Assembly: GCA_937976095.1 (NCBI GenBank)
Contig: CALJSV010000256.1
Location: forward strand, 1 to 34,651
Direction of reading: 5' to 3'
DNA from: an uncultured Clostridia bacterium
GTDB taxonomy: Bacteria; Bacillota; Clostridia; Lutisporales; Lutisporaceae
Length of the DNA stretch: 34,651 nucleotides
In this document: piece by piece, positions 8,646 through 15,146 of the stretch
How positions within the stretch are numbered: position 1 is the stretch's first letter
How the letters are laid out: the number at the start of each line of letters is the position of its first letter
Notes under the pieces: generated by a model
Told to the model about the DNA's origin: nothing
Seen by the model: the letters and a program-made list of their open reading frames with translations, nothing else
Database searches by the model: none
Translations under genes and position numbers: made by a program

Positions 8646-9326
8646 TTGCTTTTGCTGGCAGCTGCTGTAGCTCCATCTATAGCTTTAATGTACTACTTTT
8701 ACATGAGAGATAAATATGAGCGGGAACCAAGACGTATGCTGATTAAGGCATTTATTGCGGGTATGATAATTATACTGCCTGTGCTTATTGTTGAGGTGTA
8801 TCTTAATATTTTTGATATGCCAACAAGGAACTTTTTTAAGATTGGTTACACTGCTTTTATTGTGGCTGGTCTTGTTGAGGAGACTTTTAAGTATCTGGCC
8901 TTTGTGTTGTATATATGGAAGGACAGAGAGTTTAACGAAGCCTATGATGCAATAGTATACTGTGTTTTTATTTCTTTAGGCTTTGCTACTATAGAAAACA
9001 TTGCATATGTGCTTGCAACGGGCTTTAACACCGCCCTTTTAAGATCGCTTACTGCCGTGCCGGCTCATGCTCTCTTTGCAGTATCCATGGGCTATTATCT
9101 TGGTATAGCAAAGTTCTCCAAACAGCCTAAGCGGCAGTATTATATGAAGCTTGGCTTGTTTGTTCCGGTAGTTCTGCATGGCATTTATGACTTTATACTT
9201 TTTTCCAAAAGAACCTATCTGTTAGTACTCTTTATACCTTATATGCTTTACCTTTGGAGAAGGGGTCTTAAAAATGTTGATGAGCTTATTGAGACTTCAC
9301 CATATAAAGAGAACGATTCAAAATAA
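8646..9326 (+). CDS. prsW: PrsW-family intramembrane metalloprotease
   Basis: A 226-residue polytopic membrane protein with the PrsW/CPBP-like motif set: EETFK (Glu78-Glu79), FATIEN (Glu117), a helix with His141 (PAHALFA) and HGIYD (His178). About seven hydrophobic segments are visible. B. subtilis PrsW makes the first cut in an anti-sigma factor during envelope stress; whether this copy has such a substrate is unknown, and no sigma/anti-sigma pair is in the window. Translation begins at TTG 8646 after an AAGGTGGGA site, since the hydrophobic N-terminus starts immediately. It is the last gene of the glg-camA transcript, ahead of a bidirectional terminator. Confidence 0.85.
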   Translation: MLLLAAAVAPSIALMYYFYMRDKYEREPRRMLIKAFIAGMIIILPVLIVEVYLNIFDMPTRNFFKIGYTAFIVAGLVEETFKYLAFVLYIWKDREFNEAYDAIVYCVFISLGFATIENIAYVLATGFNTALLRSLTAVPAHALFAVSMGYYLGIAKFSKQPKRQYYMKLGLFVPVVLHGIYDFILFSKRTYLLVLFIPYMLYLWRRGLKNVDELIETSPYKENDSK

Positions 9327-9333
9327 GAGATAA

Positions 9334-9367
9334 AAAAGCGGCAATAGACTAGTTTATTGCCGCTTTT
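9334..9367. terminator. Bidirectional terminator between prsW and COG3581-like gene
   Basis: A perfect 13-bp stem, AAAAGCGGCAATA and its complement, with an 8-base loop ends in T-runs on both strands. The stop codon of the minus-strand gene lies inside the loop, so the signal serves both convergent transcripts. Confidence 0.88.
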
Positions 9368-10446
9368 GCTTGCTCTCTACCACCACTTATATAGTCAACG
9401 AAGGCTTCCAATCTTGTGACATAGCCTGCTTCACCGGTTTGCTCATCCACTATGAGGGATAGTATAGGGATATTATAATCCTTTTCTATTTGAGGAAGTA
9501 TAGAGCGAGACACTATTTCAGGCATACAGGTCATTGGATATATTTGCACCAGCCCATCATATCCATGCTTTGCATATTGAATAGCATGAGCAATGCATTG
9601 CTGAGCGTGCCCGCCTATTAGGGCAGGAAGATACGGCTTGGATAGACGTTTTTCCTTAGTATAAGGCTTTCTGCCGGTTACCGGCCTTACTATAGTGTTG
9701 TCTGCCCAATCCTTTACTGTCATAGACCTGTGTACTTCAATACCCAGCTCGCCAAGTTTTTCTTCTGTCTCAAGATTGGAGAAGGGCTCAATAATAGTGT
9801 AGATTTCGCCTATAATGCCGATCTTTAAGGGTTCAAAGCTTGTATCAAGCTCAATAGCCTTGAGCTTATTTACGGTATCTCTGATAAGCTCAGTAATCTG
9901 TGCTGAGCCCTTAACATTCACTATATTACTTCTAAAGCTATGGGTAATTGCCTTTACCTGTGATTTATTTATGGCACGTGGTCTTATGTAGTAAACCAGC
10001 TCATTCATTTTATCTATTTCACAGCAAACCTTGTAACCGGCACGAAGTGCGCGGATTGGAGCAATAAATCTTCCTCCTGTTATTCTTGCTATGGAGCTTA
10101 TGAATTTTTTGAAATCTTCACCAGGAGAATCAAGAATTATAAATTCTACATCCTTATAGCCTGCATCCTCAAGAATCTGCTTTTGTATGGGCCCATAATA
10201 GCCGAATCTACAGGGGCCGCAGCTGCCTGTAATGATTATTGTATCTGCACCACTTTTTATTGCATTTATGTAATTGCCCAGCATAATTTTAAAGGGTAGG
10301 CAGATGCTTTCCGGGGATAGCTTTGAACCAAGCTGCATTGTTGCCTTGGTTGTATACGCGGGTACAATGCTTTCTACACCGATATCATCAAGCACAGCCT
10401 TAATAGCTATGTACGCTTCGCCCATATGAGGATATGTTATTATCAT
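9349..10446 (-). CDS. 2-hydroxyacyl-CoA dehydratase/activase-related protein (COG3581-like)
   Basis: A 365-residue soluble protein resembling the HgdB-fold family related to 2-hydroxyacyl-CoA dehydratases (COG3581 type). Cysteines are placed as in Fe-S binding members: SICLPFK (Cys49) and GSCGPCRFGYY (Cys76, Cys79), with later GGHAQQCIAHA and TCMPE; glycines and prolines around them are conserved-looking. The reaction is not known for this family. The start ATG has a GGAGG site that lies inside the 3' end of the upstream gene; the two coding regions overlap by 47 bp, so they are tightly coupled. An ATPase activase (COG1924) usually accompanies or is fused to these proteins but is absent here. 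Confidence 0.75.
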   Translation of the reverse strand: MIITYPHMGEAYIAIKAVLDDIGVESIVPAYTTKATMQLGSKLSPESICLPFKIMLGNYINAIKSGADTIIITGSCGPCRFGYYGPIQKQILEDAGYKDVEFIILDSPGEDFKKFISSIARITGGRFIAPIRALRAGYKVCCEIDKMNELVYYIRPRAINKSQVKAITHSFRSNIVNVKGSAQITELIRDTVNKLKAIELDTSFEPLKIGIIGEIYTIIEPFSNLETEEKLGELGIEVHRSMTVKDWADNTIVRPVTGRKPYTKEKRLSKPYLPALIGGHAQQCIAHAIQYAKHGYDGLVQIYPMTCMPEIVSRSILPQIEKDYNIPILSLIVDEQTGEAGYVTRLEAFVDYISGGREQAKAAIN

Positions 10447-11416
10447 CAGTCAACCTCCAATCCAATAAGCTCTTAAAAGCCTCTAGTCGGGTATTATATC
10501 CAGCATCTCCCGTATGCTCATCTAAGCTCAGAATAATAAAGGGCTTACTGTAGGTTTTTCTTGCAATGCTCTCAATATATTCTACAGCCAGAGAATCAAT
10601 ACCGCAGCCAAAGGCAGTCATAAGCAGAAGACCGTCTATATTGGAGTTATCCATCATATATAGTGCTCCGCCTATAAGAGATTTTCCGCTGCTCCAAAAC
10701 ATTCTCTTAGAAAGCTCGTTGCAGCGTTCATTAATAATATGAGGATCAACCATTTCAGGAGTTACAAAGCGTATTCCCCAATCCTCAAGCTTTTTAAATA
10801 GCTTCATGTTTACAAAGCTATCATAGATAAGGTATGGATGACCTATAACCCCGATAGTATGATTGCCTTCGATTTTGTTTTTTGCAGCTGCGCCATTAAT
10901 CAGCTGGTTTGGAGTATTGCCTTCAAAAACCTTAGATTTAAAGCTGTGATGTTCAGCTAAAGCTTTATTATAAGCATTGTTCAGTCTTAACGGGTTTTTG
11001 ATTTTTAAAGCACTGCCAAGCTTAAATAAGGCCTTCTTTAGATCCTTTTGGCTTCTGTGCAGGTTAACCTCTGTATCAATAAGCGGAGGAAGATCCGGAA
11101 CAGAGTACTTAACCATTTCGGGCAAGCCTCCGAATTTAGGACATATATATTCTTTTTGCGATACACTGGTTAGTCTTGGAACTAATATAAAGTCAGTATT
11201 ATCTCTAAGCTTGTAGGCATGACCATGATAAACCTTTACAGGTAAGCAGGCGTCATCGATGCAAAACTTAACTCCACTATCCAAAATCTCCTTTGTAGTT
11301 TCCGGGGAAGGAACCACCTCTGCGCCAAGCTCCTCTAAGAAGGTTTTTGCAAAGGGATAATATTTATAAAAGTACATTCCTCTAGGAATGCCGACACGTA
11401 CTGGCAAACACATCAC
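10400..11416 (-). CDS. CoA-enzyme activase-related protein (DUF2229/COG3580-like)
   Basis: A 338-residue protein of the DUF2229/COG3580 group, the usual partner of COG3581 proteins. It opens with VGIPRGMYFYKYYPFAKTF, typical of the family, and carries CIDDACLPVK (Cys52, Cys57), ICPKFGGLPEM (Cys92) and AFGCGIDSL as candidate Fe-S ligands. Function is uncharacterised; family logic suggests an ATP- and Fe-S-dependent radical-type system. Translation starts at GTG 11416 or the adjoining ATG 11413; the AGAGG site fits the ATG slightly better. It is first in a two-gene operon with the COG3581-like gene. Confidence 0.75.
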   Translation of the reverse strand: MMCLPVRVGIPRGMYFYKYYPFAKTFLEELGAEVVPSPETTKEILDSGVKFCIDDACLPVKVYHGHAYKLRDNTDFILVPRLTSVSQKEYICPKFGGLPEMVKYSVPDLPPLIDTEVNLHRSQKDLKKALFKLGSALKIKNPLRLNNAYNKALAEHHSFKSKVFEGNTPNQLINGAAAKNKIEGNHTIGVIGHPYLIYDSFVNMKLFKKLEDWGIRFVTPEMVDPHIINERCNELSKRMFWSSGKSLIGGALYMMDNSNIDGLLLMTAFGCGIDSLAVEYIESIARKTYSKPFIILSLDEHTGDAGYNTRLEAFKSLLDWRLTDDNNISSYGRSVHSY

Positions 11417-11484
11417 CTCTTTCCAGACATATTATTTACAAGATGCAGGATTTTAAACACAATCTGCTGAAAGTGAGCATTAAA

Positions 11485-11519
11485 AAAGCATATCTGACGA
11501 TGTTTGTCAGATATGCTTT
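11485..11519 (-). terminator. Terminator of the ygfA-type/chrA operon
   Basis: A perfect 14-bp stem (AAAGCATATCTGAC and complement, 7-base loop) followed on the minus strand by a T-run. It overlaps the stop codon of the distal chromate transporter gene and separates it from the downstream COG3580/3581 pair. Confidence 0.85.
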
Positions 11520-12045
11520 AAAAAAGTCCATAAAATATGAGTCCAAGTATGCCAGCTAAAAAGATTGCAAGTATGGGGTGTAGCTTCAGCTTATAAACAG
11601 AGGCAAACACTATGACGCCTATCAATATACTTTTGTAGTCCACAAAAGAAATTCTTGCGATTTTTATGCAAGCGGCACCTATCAAGGCTAGGACTGCTGG
11701 CCTTATGCCCTTTAGTATCCAGCTTAGCTGCTTTGAGTCTTTAAACTTTTGGAAATATATGGAGGCTATCAGCGACGTAAGAAACGGAATGGTTATTACT
11801 CCGATTGTGCCTGCAAATGCACCCAAAATTCCTGAGAGCTTGTAGCCTACAAAGGTAGAAGCATTCACTGCTATAGGACCAGGTGTCATTTCTGCTATGG
11901 CAACTATATTCACAAAGTCTTCCTCGCTGATCCAGGCAAAGCCCTCGATAATCTCCTTTTGAATAAGCGCAAGTACGGCATAGCCGCCACCAAAGCTAAA
12001 TGCGCCTATCTTCAAAAACGCCAGGAAAAGTCGAACTAATATCAT
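11518..12045 (-). CDS. chrA: Chromate transporter half-subunit (ChrA family, second of pair)
   Basis: A 175-residue membrane protein of the short-chain ChrA (CHR) family, in which two homologous halves form one transporter. The N-terminal signature FLKIGAFSFGGGYAVLALIQKE and the MTPGPIAVNASTFVGYKLSG segment are diagnostic, with about five or six hydrophobic helices. Members export chromate; in anaerobes the natural anion substrate is often unknown. Its ATG overlaps the stop of the sister gene by four bases, implying translational coupling. Confidence 0.88.
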   Translation of the reverse strand: MILVRLFLAFLKIGAFSFGGGYAVLALIQKEIIEGFAWISEEDFVNIVAIAEMTPGPIAVNASTFVGYKLSGILGAFAGTIGVITIPFLTSLIASIYFQKFKDSKQLSWILKGIRPAVLALIGAACIKIARISFVDYKSILIGVIVFASVYKLKLHPILAIFLAGILGLIFYGLF

Positions 12046-12578
12046 TTGCTTTCAGCCTCCCTTCCAAAAAAGAAAAATCCGAAAAGTCCTGAAAGAACTA
12101 TGATAATTGCAGGATGAATGTCTAAAAGCAGTATTAGAGCAATGGAGACAAATGAAATTGCAAGGTTTAATGCTTTGATCCCCACAGACTTAGTCAGTCT
12201 GACAAGAGCAAATAGTATTAAGGCTACTACAGCAGGCCTAATACCTGCAAATATGTATTGCATATACTTGCTTTCAGCTATAAATCTGAAAACAGAAGCA
12301 ATAGCTATAATAATAATAAAAGAAGGGCATATAGCTCCAAGTACAGCTGCTGCTGCGCCCATAAAGCGAGAGAGCTTATAGCCTACAAAGGTAGCACAAT
12401 TGGTAGCAAGAGGACCGGGAAGGCTGTTTGTAATAGCTATAGCATCAAGAAACTCTTCGTTGCTTAACCAGCCTTTATTATCTACTACTTCTTTTTGTAT
12501 TACAGGAAGCATTGCATAGCCTCCACCTATGGTAAATAGGCCTATCTTGAAAAACGTTATAAAAAGCTTAAGCAGCAT
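12042..12578 (-). CDS. chrA: Chromate transporter half-subunit (ChrA family, first of pair)
   Basis: A 178-residue ChrA half-protein with the matching signatures FFKIGLFTIGGGYAMLPVIQKE and NSLPGPLATNCATFVGYKLSR, followed by hydrophobic helices. It is a paralogue of the downstream 175-residue protein; such pairs are thought to insert with opposite topologies and work together. It begins 12 bp after the formyltetrahydrofolate cyclo-ligase gene with a GGAGGG site, so it belongs to the same operon, although no metabolic link is evident. Confidence 0.88.
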   Translation of the reverse strand: MLLKLFITFFKIGLFTIGGGYAMLPVIQKEVVDNKGWLSNEEFLDAIAITNSLPGPLATNCATFVGYKLSRFMGAAAAVLGAICPSFIIIIAIASVFRFIAESKYMQYIFAGIRPAVVALILFALVRLTKSVGIKALNLAISFVSIALILLLDIHPAIIIVLSGLFGFFFFGREAESK

Positions 12579-12590
12579 CAGAGGGCCCTC

Positions 12591-13160
12591 CTATTCCTTA
12601 CAGCTGATCACTTCGTTTTCAGTAACTATAATATCCATCGGGACATCATGAAGCTCAGATGGAATGCTATCTACAAGCTGAAAAGAGTAAGCAAGTGCTA
12701 TTTTTTTTATAGGCTTTGCTAAGGAAGAGAAATATCTGTCGTAATAACCTGCGCCGAAGCCTAATCTGTTGCCTTTTCTATCGAATGCAACGCCTGGGAC
12801 TATTGCAGTATCTATAATGCTTCTATCTACAAGCTTTATATGCTCCTGCTTTACCTCTAGGATTCCATAGAAATTTCTTTCAAGATGATCTAAGCTTGTT
12901 ATTTCTATAGTAGCAAGTTGTTTAGTTTCAATTATACAAGCAGGCACAAATACCCTTTTACCTCTGGAGAGGGCATCCACGATAATATTACTGGTAATCA
13001 CTTCATTTCGAAAATCAAGATAAATAAACATATTTTCGGCGGTCTTGTATTCATGTAAGCAAAATAGCTTTTCGGATATAAGCCTGCTTGAATGCATTAC
13101 CCTTTCTGAGTCCATAGACAGCCTTTGGCCTGCGATCATTTTTCTTTTTTCTGTCTTCAT
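12591..13160 (-). CDS. 5-formyltetrahydrofolate cyclo-ligase
   Basis: This 189-residue enzyme converts 5-formyltetrahydrofolate to 5,10-methenyltetrahydrofolate with ATP, recycling a folate that inhibits other enzymes. Key features are the basic N-terminus KTEKRKM, the substrate-contact stretch YLDFRNEV, and the ATP/folate loop GVAFDRKGNRLGFGAGYYDRY near residue 120-140. Length is normal. The ATG follows a TAGGAGGG site. About 30 bp upstream ends a 6S-like RNA on the same strand, an arrangement known from the E. coli ssrS-ygfA locus. The two chrA genes follow in the same operon. Confidence 0.92.
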   Translation of the reverse strand: MKTEKRKMIAGQRLSMDSERVMHSSRLISEKLFCLHEYKTAENMFIYLDFRNEVITSNIIVDALSRGKRVFVPACIIETKQLATIEITSLDHLERNFYGILEVKQEHIKLVDRSIIDTAIVPGVAFDRKGNRLGFGAGYYDRYFSSLAKPIKKIALAYSFQLVDSIPSELHDVPMDIIVTENEVISCKE

Positions 13161-13189
13161 ATACCCTCCTATTGAAAAGCGTTAATCAA

Positions 13190-13376
13190 ATCTGTTGCTC
13201 TAGCTGATACCAAGCAATAATGTTCCAAGGCAGAGAAGCTGTATGCTTGCTATAGGTCGCACCAAGGCAGCAATAACTCTGGAGTAGTACAATTGGTGCA
13301 ACTATTCCTTCACGTCGCCAACAGCTTCTAAGCCTCTTCACAGATTGCTTTATATCAGCTAGAACAACAGATAAAT
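13190..13376 (-). ncRNA. 6S RNA candidate (RNA polymerase regulator)
   Basis: On the minus strand about 187 bases fold into one long interrupted hairpin like 6S RNA. The closing stem is 20 bp with one G-U pair (13372-13353 with 13209-13190). Above it is AAGCAAT/ATTGCTT (13350-13344 with 13218-13212), then a central bubble of 8 and 9 bases. The upper stem is AGGC plus AGAAGCTGT (13335-13321 with 13242-13228), and an apical 10-bp stem contains GCACCAA/TTGGTGC. A TACAAT box at 13388-13383 would start transcription at about 13376. The RNA sits immediately upstream of 5-formyltetrahydrofolate cyclo-ligase, as ssrS does upstream of ygfA. In 6S RNA the central bubble mimics an open promoter and sequesters housekeeping RNA polymerase. 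Identification rests on structure and context; no covariance search was possible. Confidence 0.78.
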
Positions 13377-13382
13377 TTATGT

Positions 13383-13411
13383 ATTGTAAGTGTGACATAT
13401 ATATATTAACA
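13383..13411 (-). promoter_or_regulatory. Possible promoter of the 6S RNA candidate
   Basis: TACAAT (13388-13383) lies seven bases before the predicted 5' end of the RNA. The -35 region (TGTTAA, 13411-13406, 17-bp spacer) is weak. The surrounding AT-rich DNA makes the call tentative. Confidence 0.4.
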
Positions 13412-13571
13412 TATATACATATAAAATTCATTTTTCATATAAAAGATTTGTTTTTTTCTCAGACCTTTTATATACTGCTCCGTATATACTTATGAAAACA
13501 GAAACAAATCCGATAAGAGGTACTAATAGTAAGAGAGCCTTTTAGGATACAGCAAATGGGAGGGAATTATT

Positions 13572-14051
13572 GTGAATAGAAATTCAAACATCGTGCTAGG
13601 TGCTATATTAATAGCTCTTGGAGCATTATTCTTGCTAACTAATCTTGGATTTATAAGCTTTTCGTGGGATTACGTATGGCCACTGGCTATGCTGGTACCG
13701 GGACTTTACATGCATTTTGCGTTTTTTACCGGAATAGATAAAAACCCGGGCATTTTAGTGCCAGCTGGAATATTGACTACTTACGGCGGACTATTTTATA
13801 TAAACGTTATTTTCGGATGGCATCTTATGAGTCACCTTTGGCCTTTATTCATACTTGGTGTTGCAGTTGGTTTATTCGAGCTTTATCTGTTTGGAAGCCG
13901 TGACAAAGGTCTCCTTATACCGGTAGGAATTCTGGGAGCTATAGGTATGTCAGCACTATCAGGACCATTTATAAGAGATATAAAAAACTATGCCATACCA
14001 GTGGTTCTTATAATAATAGGTATTTCTATTATGGCAAAGAAAAAGCAGTAG
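13572..14051 (+). CDS. LiaF-like transmembrane-domain protein
   Basis: A 159-residue membrane protein with about five hydrophobic segments and no large soluble domain. The N-terminus (NIVLGAILIALGALFLLTNLG) and paired tryptophan-proline turns (YVWPLAML, HLWPLFIL) resemble the transmembrane part of LiaF-type proteins that modulate cell-envelope stress two-component systems. The cytosolic LiaF C-terminal domain is missing, and no histidine kinase adjoins it, so its role is open. Translation begins at GTG 13572 after GGGAGGG. It is followed by a tandem-repeat terminator, so it is probably transcribed alone. Confidence 0.65.
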   Translation: MNRNSNIVLGAILIALGALFLLTNLGFISFSWDYVWPLAMLVPGLYMHFAFFTGIDKNPGILVPAGILTTYGGLFYINVIFGWHLMSHLWPLFILGVAVGLFELYLFGSRDKGLLIPVGILGAIGMSALSGPFIRDIKNYAIPVVLIIIGISIMAKKKQ

Positions 14052-14064
14052 CTGTAAAGCAAAG

Positions 14065-14136
14065 TGGCAGAAGACAGCTTCTGGGCAGAAGAAAACTTCT
14101 GGGCAGAAGAAAGCTTCTGGGCAGAAGAAAGCTTCT
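14065..14136. repeat. Four tandem 18-bp units with internal dyad symmetry
   Basis: Four 18-bp units abut head to tail (14065-14082, 14083-14100, 14101-14118, 14119-14136). Units 3 and 4 are identical (GGGCAGAAGAAAGCTTCT), unit 2 differs at one base and unit 1 at two. Each contains AGAAG/CTTCT, and CTTCTGGGCAGAAG is an inverted repeat across each junction, so many alternative hairpins can form. The array follows a stop codon and lies in no recognised gene. Confidence 0.92.
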
Positions 14137-14148
14137 GCTGCTTTTTTT
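14121..14148 (+). terminator. Terminator formed by last 18-bp repeat unit
   Basis: The last repeat unit extends into a 7-bp stem, GCAGAAG/CTTCTGC with a 4-base loop, followed by TGC and seven T residues. It terminates the LiaF-like gene. The upstream units appear to be duplicated copies of the terminator stem without T-tracts. Confidence 0.8.
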
Positions 14149-14292
14149 ATGTTGTTTATCTATGGGATTTCTCATATAATATTAATAAGAGAAGCTTGTA
14201 CAATGACTGATGGCTATAGGTTTTATGTTGCAAAATGCAGGACAGCAGATTAATAGCTATGATATATATTTACAATAGGAGTGGTAAGTGAT

Positions 14293-15048
14293 ATGGCACG
14301 TATACTGATAGTTGATGATTCAATAATAATGAGAAGAAATCTTAAGGTTATACTTACGCAGGCAGGTCATGAAGTGGTTTCTGAGGCATCCAATGGGAAG
14401 GAAGCCTATATGGAATACGAGAAGCATTTGCCTGATATAGTTACAATGGATATAACAATGCCCGTAATGAATGGTATTGATGCAGTAAAAAAGATTGTGG
14501 GAAGCTTTCCAAATGCAAGAGTCATTATGATAAGTGCACTTGATCAGAGAAACATGGTTTTTGAGGCCTTGGAAAATGGAGCTAAGCACTATATAATTAA
14601 ACCGATTACTCCAGATAAGGTTTTAACTGTATTGGATGCAGTTTTGGAGGATGGAGCGATCGAGGATGCATCAAGGGTGGAAGCTGAAAGCGCCATTTCT
14701 ACTATAAGTAGAGACACTGGTGTTGAGCAAGTAGAGGCTCAAAAGGAAAAGGTACAACCCTTTACCATAGAAAACCAAGAGGGAACCTTTGTTATAAGCA
14801 TTAACAACAGTATAGATATGTCTGCCTTCACTCAGCTGGGTATGGCAGTACAAGGCTTTATGTTTATTAAGCCTCTGAAAATTACAATTAAGCTTAATGA
14901 AATAAGTGCTCTTGATAACGATCTACTTATAAAGCTCTTAGATATAGTAAATAACATTAAGTCCGTAGGAGGAGCTGTTAAAATTGTTTCGCAAAGCGAA
15001 GCAATTTCGGAAAGTCTTAGACTAAAAGGAATAATAGTTGAAGCATAA
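14293..15048 (+). CDS. Response regulator, REC domain plus STAS-like output domain
   Basis: A 251-residue two-domain protein. Residues 1-120 form a CheY-like receiver with the acidic pair Asp8-Asp9, phosphoacceptor Asp53 (TMDITMP), Ser81 and Lys103 (IIKP). After a polar linker, about residues 160-251 look like a STAS (anti-sigma antagonist-like) fold: FVISINNSIDMSAF, then an ALDNDLLIKLLDIVNNIKSV stretch and GGAVKIVSQSEAISESLRLKGI. The serine phosphorylated in SpoIIAA-type STAS domains is replaced (Asp208-Asn209-Asp210). There is no DNA-binding domain, so output is likely protein-protein. ATG 14293 is preferred over GTG 14281 because AGGAGTGG precedes it at normal distance. No kinase gene is adjacent. 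Confidence 0.82.
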   Translation: MARILIVDDSIIMRRNLKVILTQAGHEVVSEASNGKEAYMEYEKHLPDIVTMDITMPVMNGIDAVKKIVGSFPNARVIMISALDQRNMVFEALENGAKHYIIKPITPDKVLTVLDAVLEDGAIEDASRVEAESAISTISRDTGVEQVEAQKEKVQPFTIENQEGTFVISINNSIDMSAFTQLGMAVQGFMFIKPLKITIKLNEISALDNDLLIKLLDIVNNIKSVGGAVKIVSQSEAISESLRLKGIIVEA

Positions 15049-15053
15049 AAAAT

Positions 15054-15076
15054 CAACCCAATGGGTTGTTTTTTTT
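15054..15076 (+). terminator. Terminator after response regulator
   Basis: A 6-bp stem, CAACCC/GGGTTG with a 3-base loop, is followed directly by eight T residues. It lies six bases past the response-regulator stop codon. Confidence 0.85.
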
Positions 15077-15146
15077 ATGCAGTATGGCATGACTTTAATA
15101 CATATGCTAATATATTTATGTGAGCTTTGGGAAGGTGGGGTTAGAA

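Noticed and set aside
13186-13431. 81-residue minus-strand ORF upstream of the cyclo-ligase gene
   Set aside because: It coincides with the base-paired 6S-like RNA, has no ribosome site and an unprotein-like composition; the structure explains the sequence better.
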